Assembly (NCBI GenBank): GCA_963774455.1
Contig: CAVZFD010000004.1
Location: 1-64,000 of the forward strand
DNA from: DATFVA01 sp963774455
Lineage (GTDB): Bacteria > Bacteroidota > Ignavibacteria > Ignavibacteriales > Ignavibacteriaceae
Length of the DNA stretch: 64,000 nucleotides
Direction: 5' to 3'
Shown here: positions 1 to 8,283 of the stretch, piece after piece
Numbering within the stretch: the first letter of the stretch is position 1
Layout of the letters: each line of letters starts with the position of its first letter
Position numbers and translations under genes: made by a program
Notes under the pieces: model-generated
Seen by the model: the letters and a program-made list of their open reading frames with translations, nothing else
Databases searched by the model: none
Told to the model about the DNA's origin: nothing

Positions 1-2333
1 GTGATAAACGTGGCGGAGTTGTCTGGCATACACAGGGTTCAGGTAAAAGCTTGAGTATGGTTTTCTATGCTGGTAAACTTATCACTGCACCTGCAATGCA
101 GAATCCAACTATCGTTGTGATAACAGACCGGAATGATCTTGATGATCAGTTGTTTGATACATTTGCATCTTCAACACAATTACTAAGACAAGAACCTGTA
201 CAGGCTGAAAGCAGAGAACACTTAAAGAAACTGTTAAAAGTTGCCAGCGGTGGAATTGTATTTACTACTATTCAGAAGTTTCTGCCTGAAGTTGGTAAAG
301 AAGAATATGACCAGCTATCAGACAGGAGAAACATAATTGTAATTGCAGATGAAGCTCACAGAACGCAATACGGATTTGAAGCTTCGTTGAAAGATGTAAA
401 GGATAAAGACAACAAAGAAGTTATTGGACAGCGTATAGCTTATGGTTTTGCAAAGTATATGCGTGATGCTCTGCCAAATGCCACCTACATTGGATTTACA
501 GGAACTCCGATTGAAGGAACTGATGTAAACACTCCGCAGGTATTTGGTAACTATGTTGATATTTATGATATAGCGAAGTCAGTGGAGGATGGGTCAACAG
601 TTAGAATTTATTATGAAAGCAGGTTAGCAAAAGTAAACCTGGATGAAGAAGGCAGACGCTTAATAGATGAATTTGATAAAGAGCTTGAGCAGGATGAAGA
701 GATAACAGATAAACAAAAAGCAAAAGCTAAATGGTCAAAGCTAGAAGCGATTGTTGGGAATGAACACAGATTAAATAATCTGGCTAAAGATATTGTTATT
801 CATTTTGAACAACGTCAAAAGGTTTTTGATGGTAAAGCAATGATCGTTGTAATGAGCAGAAGAATTGCTGTTGATCTGTTTAATAAAATAGTTGAATTGA
901 AACCTGAATGGCAAAATGACGATCTGGCAAAAGGGACTATAAAAGTTGTAATGACTGCAGCAAGTTCTGATGGTCCCGCTATGGCGAAACATCATACAAC
1001 TAAACAGCAGCGAAGAGATTTATCGGATAGGATGAAAGATCCAGCTGATCCATTAAAGATTGTTATTGTAATTGATATGTGGCTGACAGGATTTGATGTT
1101 CCGTGCTTGCACACAATGTACATTGATAAGCCGATGCGCGGTCACAATTTGATGCAGGCAATTGCAAGAGTAAATCGTGTGTTCAAAGATAAGCCTGGTG
1201 GATTGGTTGTGGATTATCTGGGTATAGCAACTGATCTGAAGAAAGCTTTGTCATTCTACTCCGATTCAGGCGGCAAAGGTGATCCAACAGAAGATATTGC
1301 ACAAGCGGTAGAAGTTATGATAGAGAAGCTTGAAATAGTCCAGCAGATGTTTAATGAGGAAAGTAAAACTCAAAAAGATATTTTGGTTGAAGAACCGGCA
1401 GCTTATTATAAAGGACAGTATAGATTTAACTATAACCGTTTCTTTACGGGTGCACCAAATGAGAAACTTTCAATTATCCTTCAGGCAGAAGAACACATAC
1501 TTGGTTTGCAGGATGGTAAACAAAGATTTATCAGAGAAGTAGCACTGCTTAGTCAAGCCTTTGCATTGTCAATGCCTCATCCACAAGCGATGGAAATAAA
1601 AGAGGAAGTTGCATTTTCCCAGGCGGTTAAATCAAGATTAGTAAAGTTTGATGCTGTTGACAGCAAGGGAAGATCTTCATCAGATATTGATACTGCAATA
1701 AAGATGATTGTTGACCAGGCTATAAGTTCAGATAAAGTTGTAGATATTTTTGCAGCAGCAGGAATTGAAAAACCAGATCTTGCAATATTATCGGATGAGT
1801 TCTTGCTGGAAGTGCAGGGAATGACTCATAAGAATCTTGCTATAGAGTTGTTAAAGAAAATATTGAATGATGAAATTAAATCCAGGTTAAGAACTAATCT
1901 TGTAAAGAGTAAAAAGTTTTTAGAGATGCTTGAAACTGCAATTAAGAAATATCAGAATAATTTATTAACAACTGCTCAGATTATTGAAGAACTGATAAGG
2001 ATCGCAAAAGAAGTTAAAGACTCAGATGATGATGCAAAACGGCTTGGATTGTCTCAGGATGAATTAGCTTTTTATGATGCACTTGAAACAAACGACAGTG
2101 CTGTAAAAGTTTTAGGTGATGAAACATTGAAGATAATTGCAAAAGAAATAGCAGATAAAGTTAAACGTAATGCTACAATTGATTGGACTATCCGTGAAAG
2201 TGCGCGGGCAAAACTGATGGTGCTTGTAAAACGTACGTTAACAAAATATGGTTATCCGCCAGATAAACAGCAGAAAGCAATTGATACCGTCCTTAAACAA
2301 GCTGAATTGATTGCGGATGAGGTGGTGGGGTAA
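1..2333 (+). CDS. hsdR: Type I restriction endonuclease subunit R (HsdR), 5' end outside window
   Basis: This is the motor and nuclease subunit of a type I restriction-modification system. It translocates DNA with ATP and cleaves unmodified DNA together with HsdM and HsdS. The first in-frame start candidate in the window is a TTG at 51, but the frame is open from base 3 and encodes a P-loop (G-S-G-K-S at 36-50), so the true start lies to the left. The DEAH box is at 348-359, followed by a G-F-T-G-T-P helicase motif and an arginine-rich motif VI (Q-A-I-A-R-V-N-R). The N-terminal nuclease domain is missing from the window. The C-terminal part is charged and helical, as is usual for HsdR. hsdM and hsdS should lie upstream. 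The gene ends 276 bp before a tRNA-derived attachment-like repeat, which suggests an island. Confidence 0.93.
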   Translation, partial: DKRGGVVWHTQGSGKSLSMVFYAGKLITAPAMQNPTIVVITDRNDLDDQLFDTFASSTQLLRQEPVQAESREHLKKLLKVASGGIVFTTIQKFLPEVGKEEYDQLSDRRNIIVIADEAHRTQYGFEASLKDVKDKDNKEVIGQRIAYGFAKYMRDALPNATYIGFTGTPIEGTDVNTPQVFGNYVDIYDIAKSVEDGSTVRIYYESRLAKVNLDEEGRRLIDEFDKELEQDEEITDKQKAKAKWSKLEAIVGNEHRLNNLAKDIVIHFEQRQKVFDGKAMIVVMSRRIAVDLFNKIVELKPEWQNDDLAKGTIKVVMTAASSDGPAMAKHHTTKQQRRDLSDRMKDPADPLKIVIVIDMWLTGFDVPCLHTMYIDKPMRGHNLMQAIARVNRVFKDKPGGLVVDYLGIATDLKKALSFYSDSGGKGDPTEDIAQAVEVMIEKLEIVQQMFNEESKTQKDILVEEPAAYYKGQYRFNYNRFFTGAPNEKLSIILQAEEHILGLQDGKQRFIREVALLSQAFALSMPHPQAMEIKEEVAFSQAVKSRLVKFDAVDSKGRSSSDIDTAIKMIVDQAISSDKVVDIFAAAGIEKPDLAILSDEFLLEVQGMTHKNLAIELLKKILNDEIKSRLRTNLVKSKKFLEMLETAIKKYQNNLLTTAQIIEELIRIAKEVKDSDDDAKRLGLSQDELAFYDALETNDSAVKVLGDETLKIIAKEIADKVKRNATIDWTIRESARAKLMVLVKRTLTKYGYPPDKQQKAIDTVLKQAELIADEVVG

Positions 2334-2475
2334 TTAAAATTTGTCTGTAAAATAATTTTAAGTGTTCCTATCATCCCCATCTTGCAGTCTCCCAAGTAGC
2401 AAATCGTAACACTAACTAGACCAGAATGGACTGCTCAAAGACACAATATTCAAAGCCTATTTTAGCCTTATAGGT

Positions 2476-2492
2476 CTGTCACGCAGGGGTCG
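2476..2492 (+). repeat. tRNA-Asp-like anticodon-arm fragment
   Basis: The 17 bases read as an anticodon loop CTGTCAC (anticodon GTC, Asp), the 3' stem GCAGG, and the beginning of a variable loop. The T arm and acceptor are absent. It may be a relic of an older integration at a tRNA-Asp gene. It is short enough that chance remains possible. Confidence 0.35.
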
Positions 2493-2498
2493 TAATTT

Positions 2499-2556
2499 AC
2501 TACTTCAATTACTACTTCAGTGATTTCATCTCATAATGATATAGCTGTAAGTGTAA
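2499..2556 (+). repeat. 58-bp direct repeat, left copy
   Basis: This segment matches 12665-12722 with four mismatches in 58 bases by eye. In both places it lies just upstream of a tRNA-Lys 3'-half sequence (53 bp here, about 17 bp at the right copy). The pair therefore marks both ends of the 10.1 kb island. Confidence 0.85.
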
Positions 2557-2597
2557 TTAAAATAAAGAGTTATGAAGTTGAAATTTATATTATTTTT

Positions 2598-2652
2598 TTG
2601 ATTATCCCCCTCTTAATCAGCAGGTCACCGGTTCGAGCCCGGTAGGGTGCAC
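2598..2652 (+). repeat. Attachment-like site: 3' half of tRNA-Lys(CTT), left copy
   Basis: From 2610 the sequence reads as anticodon loop CTCTTAA, 3' anticodon stem TCAGC, variable loop AGGTC, a perfect T arm (ACCGG, TTCGAGC, CCGGT) and acceptor strand AGGGTGC with discriminator A. The 5' half is missing: the bases before the anticodon loop cannot form the stem. Starting at the anticodon loop is typical of attachment cores used by tyrosine recombinases. A decayed copy lies at 12728-12781. Confidence 0.8.
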
Positions 2653-2657
2653 AAAAC

Positions 2658-2688
2658 AGCCTTAAAACAGCTCGTTTTGAGGCTTTAT
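2658..2688 (+). terminator. Hairpin downstream of the tRNA-Lys fragment
   Basis: An 11-bp stem (2658-2668 with 2674-2684, one G-U pair) encloses a 5-nt loop and is followed by a short T-rich stretch. It may be the original terminator of the tRNA gene carried along with the attachment site. Confidence 0.5.
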
Positions 2689-2946
2689 TGATTTTAAAGG
2701 ATTTAAAAAAACCACTGACTATAGCCTGACACTATACCTACTTTGTACCCGGTTTTCAATGATCGAGACCAAGAGAAAATTTAAGGTGACCACAAAGAAT
2801 AATGGAAAGGATTCTGAATTTAGAAAACAGAATCCAATAATTAGAAAACTAATTTTAGAGATTTTCAAATTGAACTTTCTATGAATTTTGTTATCCCGTG
2901 CTAATTATTTCTTCACTATCTCAACTCTTCTTTCAGTCTTTTTTCT

Positions 2947-3600
2947 CTACTCGATACGTAACGACTTAATGACTTGATCAACCTCAGGTGCATACTTATC
3001 AAAATCCGTTTGATCACTTGAAGGGAAAAAGTACATAAATACAACTCGTATTCCATCCCCGTAAAGAACAGTATAACGAACTTTGGCACCGAGGCCATAG
3101 GTACAATCGAAACCTTTCGCATCTCCAACGGAGAAATTCCAATTCGCGCTTAAATCTTTTCCACTAAAACCGGAGATTGATTTTTCGAACAGCTTTGTAA
3201 ACTCCTGTCTATTTTGATCAGGAACATTGTGACCATAGACTATTAAAAATGGCTGCGGATTATTTTCCGATGTGTCAGTGGTAATTAGCTTAAACCCGTT
3301 CCAGTTTTCCGGTTCCTTCTCATCTGTGGAGATTGAGGAGCTATACAAACCTGATTTCATTTCTTCGTAAGGGTCTTGTTGTACAATTTTTCTGAAAGAC
3401 CAGCTTTTCGGAACGGTTACTTCAAATCGATACTCTTCATTTTTAATCGTTACTGAATCCTGCTGTTTTTTTTCGCCTGCTATGAGCGGGGATGTATTTG
3501 CAAGAAGGACAATTAAGATTGTTGCAGCTATAGTAAAGAAAACCCCGAGGGAATCTAATAGAATTAAATTTAATTTTTTCTTTTTATTTGAAACTTTCAC
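2947..3600 (-). CDS. Membrane-anchored or secreted protein of unknown function
   Basis: The 217-residue protein has a lysine-rich start (residues 3-9), one hydrophobic segment (about 17-40) and an exported domain. The exported part, with a 'V-P-K-S-W' strand near residue 60 and an ending in 'V-I-K-S-L-R-I-E', resembles small PsbP/DUF1795-like folds, but that is only an impression. It sits 35 bp downstream of the ompA-like gene on the same strand, so the two may be cotranscribed. Its location in the tRNA-bounded island suggests accessory cargo. Confidence 0.6.
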   Translation of the reverse strand: MKVSNKKKKLNLILLDSLGVFFTIAATILIVLLANTSPLIAGEKKQQDSVTIKNEEYRFEVTVPKSWSFRKIVQQDPYEEMKSGLYSSSISTDEKEPENWNGFKLITTDTSENNPQPFLIVYGHNVPDQNRQEFTKLFEKSISGFSGKDLSANWNFSVGDAKGFDCTYGLGAKVRYTVLYGDGIRVVFMYFFPSSDQTDFDKYAPEVDQVIKSLRIE

Positions 3601-3635
3601 ATCAATACCTTAAAATTTTGTTAAACTTAAAAAAT

Positions 3636-4541
3636 TTATTCCTTTACTATTTCAACTCTTCTGTTTAACCCTCTTCCTTCTTTAGTATCATTTGTAGCCA
3701 CAGGCGCCAGTGAACCAACACCTTTCGCCTGGAGACTAGTTGAGGAAACTTTATATTTTGTAATTAACTCATTTACAACAGTTTCAGCTCTTTTTTGTGA
3801 AAGTGCCATATTATCCTCTAGATTGCCCACGTTATCCGTATGCCCAACTATATAAATTTGTAGTGAAGGATTTTTTTGAAGAAGAGTGGCGATCTCTTTA
3901 ATCGTCTCAGACGATTCCGGCTTGATATCCGATTTACCGGTATCAAAATAAATCCCATAAACTGCCATATGACCGTCCTTAAGAATATTTGCTTTGAGAA
4001 TATCCGCTGTAACTTTGACCAGACCGGTTTCCATCGGTTTTTCTTCAATTACTCTTATCTTCGTCCAGGGACCCTCTGCTACAAATACACCCATCCATAC
4101 ATTGCCTTCTTTTCTTTTTTGAAATGCAGTCATGTAACGTTCGGGAGGATAATATCCAATCGTTTCGATTTGAATTTCAGGTCCGCATTCCTCTTTACTG
4201 CAGCTAAACTTAATCTCAAACCCGGCTTTCTTAAAAGCTTCCTCATAGTTGCGCATTCGTTCAAGCGAAGAGCGGTTGTCGGGATCCCTATAATCGATCC
4301 TTGTAACTTTTCCTTCGACCTTCTCCGTTTTAACAGTACCATCTTCCTGAACTTTACCGACTACTAGCAACTGTTCATCAAACTCTTTCACTTCCTGGCT
4401 TTCGATATATGACCCTTCAAAGGCTTTTATTAATGGATGACCTTCATTTTGGGCAAAGCAAAATGGTGTTGTAGATGTAACAACTGCAAGAAAGAAAATT
4501 TTTGCAACGATACCCGGGTTAAATATCTTTGTGTTAAACAT
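3636..4541 (-). CDS. OmpA-family outer membrane protein with DUF4892-like N-terminal region
   Basis: The 301-residue protein has a signal peptide (about 1-30, ending near C-F-A-Q), a middle region resembling DUF4892 (about 33-180) and a C-terminal OmpA peptidoglycan-binding domain (about 195-300). The OmpA signature is clear: 'Y-F-D-T-G-K-S-D-I', then 'G-H-T-D-N-V-G' and 'L-S-Q-K-R-A' and 'N-R-R-V-E-I'. It should tether the outer membrane to peptidoglycan. An AAGGAAAG ribosome binding site precedes the ATG. Directly upstream lies the front end of a broken secreted-protein gene (4557-4705). Confidence 0.88.
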   Translation of the reverse strand: MFNTKIFNPGIVAKIFFLAVVTSTTPFCFAQNEGHPLIKAFEGSYIESQEVKEFDEQLLVVGKVQEDGTVKTEKVEGKVTRIDYRDPDNRSSLERMRNYEEAFKKAGFEIKFSCSKEECGPEIQIETIGYYPPERYMTAFQKRKEGNVWMGVFVAEGPWTKIRVIEEKPMETGLVKVTADILKANILKDGHMAVYGIYFDTGKSDIKPESSETIKEIATLLQKNPSLQIYIVGHTDNVGNLEDNMALSQKRAETVVNELITKYKVSSTSLQAKGVGSLAPVATNDTKEGRGLNRRVEIVKE

Positions 4542-4556
4542 TTTTACTTTCCTTAT

Positions 4557-4705
4557 TTAATTAGGGTTAATTTGATTTGTTATCACATTGCCAACTGCAT
4601 TATAGCAGATGCGTCTGCTGAAGTAATTGTTATTTGAGAAAGAGTAACTGTTCCAAATAAAATGAAAGTGCATAGAAAGTCCTGGATAGTAAACAAGGTT
4701 TTCAT
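4557..4705 (-). pseudogene. Remnant: 5' end of a secreted (T9SS-type) protein gene
   Basis: From an ATG at 4705, preceded by GGAGAT, the sequence encodes a signal peptide and a mature start 'S-Q-I-T-I-T-S-A-D-A-S-A-I', then hits a stop at 4583-4585. Shifting one base near 4600 continues with 'A-V-G-N-V-I-T-N-Q-I-N-P-N' up to a stop at 4557. From memory, 'ITITSAD...AVGN.IT' is how many secreted Ignavibacteria proteins begin. I infer a frameshifted, truncated gene front. The rest of the gene is not found downstream. Confidence 0.5.
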
Positions 4706-4741
4706 AAGATCTCCTTAATTTATTGATGATTAAATTATAAT

Positions 4742-5117
4742 TAGGTTGAACGATTTATTTCTCTATTTGGTTTGGTGTTAAGACAAATACAGTTCTCTAT
4801 TAAGAGAAATGCATTCACACTTAAGGAGAGAAGAATAATTGAGGAAAGGATAAAGCAGCATTGTTGAACTTTATAGTTCCTTCCTCAAGGAGGTGAATTA
4901 ATTATATTACTTAATATCTATAATTTATTAACCATTGGCAACTAATATTAGCCTGTTAGATGCAAACAATAGGGTTATCGTAGGTGAAATGTTAATATAA
5001 GCTGTATTTGATACCGTAATCAGTGACCGAGTTCGTTCACCTGCTCACGGATAAATCCACTATATGCAAATCATTTTTACCCAGACAAGTTGTTGAATTA
5101 GATTATCTTGAGAATAA
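4742..5117. other. Intergenic stretch without a recognisable feature
   Basis: About 375 bp with no convincing ORF. It includes an isolated ribosome-binding-site-like AAGGAGGTGA near 4888 with no start codon at a usable distance. Confidence 0.5.
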
Positions 5118-5906
5118 TCAGGTCGGGAAAGTGTGCCTCATTAAGTTTGCGTATCTATAACTAAAATCGAACGTGTCTTTGACTTTTTTAAGATGGACTG
5201 TATAGGTGCGTTCGTTTGTCTTCGTAATTTCTTCAATATAGTTTATGTTGATAATTGTTGCCCGGTGAATTCGAAGAAATGATTTTGCCGGTAGTAATTT
5301 TATCCATGCTTTAAGTGATTTCCTTGCCACGATCTTACAATTTTCTTTTGTAATTATTTTAGAATATTCTTTCAAAGCCGTAATGCAGACAATTTCTGAA
5401 AACTCAATCAGCTTCAATTTATTACCGATTTTAATAAGTATGTGATCATCATTGTATTTAATGTTATCCTGCTGATCAAAATTGTTAATAGAGCTCTGAA
5501 CGATTTGCTTTATTCTGGATAATTTTGAAAACCTTGTATTGACTGAATTAGACAGACTGCTCTCTAAAAATGTTTCAGGGATATAGTCATCGACACCTAT
5601 ATCCATAGCTGCCCGCTGTTTTTCAAGTGAAAAGTCCTCCGTAATAACAATTATTGGGATTATTGAAAGTACTTCATCAAAACAGATCTTTTTAACAAAT
5701 GCAAGATCTTCATTTCCTTCACTACAGCAGTATAGTATTAAGTCGGGCAGGTAGTGAGCAGCAATTTTGTATCCATCATTTTTGTCATTTGAAAAATATA
5801 ATTTGAAAACGTGAGCCGGCAGGATATTTTCTATCCTGTTCGTAATTCGCTCAGCGTCACCAATTATCAATATCTTTTGCAAATAATTACTTTTTTCTGA
5901 TATCAA
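5118..5906 (-). CDS. LytTR transcription regulator with a degenerate receiver domain
   Basis: The 262-residue protein has an N-terminal CheY-like domain (about 10-125) and a C-terminal LytTR DNA-binding domain (about 155-258, with 'F-L-R-I-H-R-A-T-I-I-N' typical of the family). In the receiver, the strand that normally ends in the phospho-accepting Asp reads 'P-D-L-I-L-Y-C-C', placing Tyr near residue 59. The conserved Lys is replaced by Glu near residue 111 ('Y-I-P-E-T-F'). The domain is thus probably not phosphorylated in the usual way. The annotated start is a TTG with no clear ribosome binding site. It is divergent from the TorF-Amt pair across 236 bp and is a candidate regulator of it. 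Confidence 0.85.
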   Translation of the reverse strand: MISEKSNYLQKILIIGDAERITNRIENILPAHVFKLYFSNDKNDGYKIAAHYLPDLILYCCSEGNEDLAFVKKICFDEVLSIIPIIVITEDFSLEKQRAAMDIGVDDYIPETFLESSLSNSVNTRFSKLSRIKQIVQSSINNFDQQDNIKYNDDHILIKIGNKLKLIEFSEIVCITALKEYSKIITKENCKIVARKSLKAWIKLLPAKSFLRIHRATIININYIEEITKTNERTYTVHLKKVKDTFDFSYRYANLMRHTFPT

Positions 5907-6142
5907 AACTTAAAAAACTTGCATGAGATTTCCATCTGAAATCCCCTGCTGACTTTCAGGAGCAAACTTGTTAAACAAATCCTTTAATTAATTATCAAAA
6001 TTGTTGCACTTAAGACAAAAATGTAGCGCTCGTTGAAAAGAATTATTAAATAAACCGCAGGTTATCCAATTTAACCGGGTGCATTTTAATATATTATTAA
6101 AATCTTGATAATTCAGATCTTAAACAATTATAGGAGAGACTT

Positions 6143-6898
6143 ATGAGTGGGGAGCTAACAAACATTATAAAAATTTCCTTATTCTTTGTTGTCTTTATTT
6201 TTGTTTCTAAGCCGGAAGCACAAAGTCTGTCATTAGATGTCAATGCTGACTTTGTAAGCAGCTATATCTGGAGGGGATTGAATGTAAATGATCAGCCTAA
6301 TATTCAACCTGCCTTAACAGTGTCATATTCCGGGCTTAAACTTGGTTTTTGGGGTTCATACGGTCTTACTCACCAAAACTCATCCGATGAATATTATTCA
6401 ACAAGCCGGGAAATAGACACCTATTTAGGTTATTCTTATGGTTTAAGCGGAGGGATGAATATCGGAGTTGTTGTAACCGACTATTATTATCCGAATGCAG
6501 GAATAAAAATTGGAAATTTTAATAACTATAATAACGTGAACGGTCAGGGTGCTCACACAATTGAAGCTGGGTTATATGTCACCGGCCCCGAGTTTTTTCC
6601 TCTTTCACTTAGTGGTTACGTAAATGTTTATAATGATGAAGGAAATAACATTTACATTCAGGCTGACTATTCATTAAATGTACAAGATATAGGTTTGGGA
6701 TTTTTTGGCGGTGCCGCAGTTGGGAGCAGAGAGAATCCGGCCTATTACGGTTCAGATAAATTTAATGTTATAAATATTGGACTAAAAGCATCAAAACAAA
6801 TAAAAATTACCGAAGATTTTTTATTGCCTGTTTCCTGTTCATATATTCTTAATCCGCAGGCGGAAATATCTTACCTGGTTTTCGTTGTCTCACTTTAA
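6143..6898 (+). CDS. TorF-family putative porin
   Basis: The 251-residue protein has a signal peptide (cleavage near A-Q-S, residue 28) followed by alternating beta-strand sequence. The start of the mature protein, 'L-D-V-N-A-D-F-V-S-S-Y-I-W-R-G', matches the opening strand of TorF-type outer membrane porins, and the chain ends on a hydrophobic strand (V-F-V-V-S-L). An AGGAGAG site precedes the ATG. It lies 21 bp before the ammonium transporter, so this is probably a two-gene operon in which the porin provides outer-membrane passage. Substrate is inferred from context only. Confidence 0.75.
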   Translation: MSGELTNIIKISLFFVVFIFVSKPEAQSLSLDVNADFVSSYIWRGLNVNDQPNIQPALTVSYSGLKLGFWGSYGLTHQNSSDEYYSTSREIDTYLGYSYGLSGGMNIGVVVTDYYYPNAGIKIGNFNNYNNVNGQGAHTIEAGLYVTGPEFFPLSLSGYVNVYNDEGNNIYIQADYSLNVQDIGLGFFGGAAVGSRENPAYYGSDKFNVINIGLKASKQIKITEDFLLPVSCSYILNPQAEISYLVFVVSL

Positions 6899-6919
6899 TA
6901 AATAAACACAGAGGTTATT

Positions 6920-8140
6920 ATGCTCGACACAGGTAGTACTGGATTTATGTTATTATCTGCCAGCCTGGTGATGTTAATGACTCCGGGACTAGCCCTTTTC
7001 TACGGAGGTCTTGTCGGCAGAAAGAATGTATTAACGATAATGATACAGAGTTTCTTTTCATTAGGATGGACGACCGTTCTCTGGTTTGCGTTTGGTTATT
7101 CATTATGCTTCAGCGGAGGAGAAGGGGCAATTATTGGTAATCTGAATATGGCTTTTCTTTCAGGCGTAAATATTCAGACTATGTTCTCAGGTAACAATCA
7201 AATTCCATTATACGTTTTTATTGCCTACCAGATGATGTTTGCTATTATTACGCCCGCGCTTATCACAGGTGCATTCGCCAACAGAGTCAGGTTTCCCGCG
7301 TATGTTTTATTCCTGACACTCTGGCTTGTTTTTGTGTACTTTCCTCTTGTCCATATGGTCTGGGGAAATGGTCTGCTGGCACAGTGGGGCGTTCTTGATT
7401 TCGCCGGTGGAATTGTTGTACACACAAGTGCAGGAATGGCCGCACTGGCTTCTGTTTATTATGTAGGTAAAAGAAAAATATTGGAAAGAGGTCCGCATAG
7501 CCTTCCGCTGGTAGCAATTGGAACAGGGTTATTGTGGTTTGGATGGTACGGTTTTAATGCAGGTAGTGAGTTAAAAGTTGATTTCATTGCTTCAGCTGCT
7601 TTTCTGAACACTGATGTAGCTGCATCCTTTGCAGCTGTGACCTGGTTATTTCTAGCCTGGGTTCTTGAAAAGAAACCTAAACTTATCGGACTATTAACCG
7701 GATCAGTGGCAGGACTGGCGACAATTACACCCGCTGCAGGATACGTGACAATAGGTGATGCTGCTATTATTGGAATTGTCGCCGGAATCGTCTGCTACTA
7801 TGCTGTCTCGCTTAAAAACAAGTTAAAATGGGATGATGCGCTCGATGTCTGGGGAGTGCACGGTGTTGGTGGAACAATCGGGATAATTATGCTTGGATTG
7901 TTTGCTACAAAATCTGTGAATCCTGCAGTACAGATTGATGGACTGCTGATTGGTGGTTCGGCTGAGTTTTTCTTAAAAGAGTTAATCTCTGTCATTGTCA
8001 TAGGAGCATATTGTTTCATTTTTACTTATTTAATGCTGAAAGTTATTAACCTCATAACTCCTGTAAAAGTTACACGAGAAGAAGAAATTGCTGGACTTGA
8101 CAGTTCACTTCATGGAGAAATGGCCTACGAAGAAGAATAG
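6920..8140 (+). CDS. amt: Ammonium transporter (Amt/MEP/Rh family)
   Basis: This inner-membrane channel conducts ammonium or ammonia. The 406-residue protein has the expected eleven or so hydrophobic segments. It shows 'G-L-A-L-F-Y-G-G-L-V-G-R-K-N' at residues 24-37, the first pore histidine in 'V-V-H-T-S-A-G', the 'W-F-G-W-Y-G-F-N-A-G-S' signature and the second pore histidine in 'V-H-G-V-G-G'. The length is normal. Unlike most chromosomal amt genes, no glnK/glnB gene sits next to it. It is cotranscribed with the TorF-like porin and followed by a hairpin at 8170-8191. Confidence 0.96.
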   Translation: MLDTGSTGFMLLSASLVMLMTPGLALFYGGLVGRKNVLTIMIQSFFSLGWTTVLWFAFGYSLCFSGGEGAIIGNLNMAFLSGVNIQTMFSGNNQIPLYVFIAYQMMFAIITPALITGAFANRVRFPAYVLFLTLWLVFVYFPLVHMVWGNGLLAQWGVLDFAGGIVVHTSAGMAALASVYYVGKRKILERGPHSLPLVAIGTGLLWFGWYGFNAGSELKVDFIASAAFLNTDVAASFAAVTWLFLAWVLEKKPKLIGLLTGSVAGLATITPAAGYVTIGDAAIIGIVAGIVCYYAVSLKNKLKWDDALDVWGVHGVGGTIGIIMLGLFATKSVNPAVQIDGLLIGGSAEFFLKELISVIVIGAYCFIFTYLMLKVINLITPVKVTREEEIAGLDSSLHGEMAYEEE

Positions 8141-8169
8141 AAAAAGTTAAAAGAAAAATTGATATAAGC

Positions 8170-8191
8170 CCGGGTACCCAACGGTACCCGG
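8170..8191 (+). terminator. Hairpin after amt
   Basis: A perfect 9-bp inverted repeat CCGGGTACC / GGTACCCGG encloses a CAAC loop, 29 bp after the amt stop. No strong T run follows, so it may be a weak terminator or an RNA-stabilising structure. Confidence 0.45.
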
Positions 8192-8283
8192 AGCCTATCT
8201 TTAAACTGGGCTACAATATTAACTCTCCGCCAGGCACCAACTATGATAAGAAAAGACAATTATCAAATTAAAAACAATTTTTT

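Larger units (their letters stand above)
2334..2946. other. Intergenic island junction without an intact gene
   Basis: This 613-bp stretch between hsdR and the next gene holds attachment-site debris: a tRNA-Asp-like fragment (about 2476-2492), a 58-bp repeat (2499-2556), a tRNA-Lys 3' half (2610-2651) and a hairpin just after it (2658-2684). A 41-codon ORF at 2759-2884 has no recognisable features and I do not call it. Confidence 0.6.

Noticed and set aside
2759..2884. A 41-codon ORF after the left tRNA-Lys fragment, possibly the start of an integrase.
   Set aside because: No recombinase motif, no ribosome binding site, and a translation unlike any integrase start I know.
3876..4367. Plus-strand ORF of 163 codons inside the ompA-like gene.
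   Set aside because: It is the shadow of a well supported OmpA-family gene on the other strand.
4886..4898. Strong Shine-Dalgarno-like AAGGAGGTGA in the gap after the OmpA region.
   Set aside because: No start codon lies at a usable distance on this strand, and the downstream frames stop quickly.
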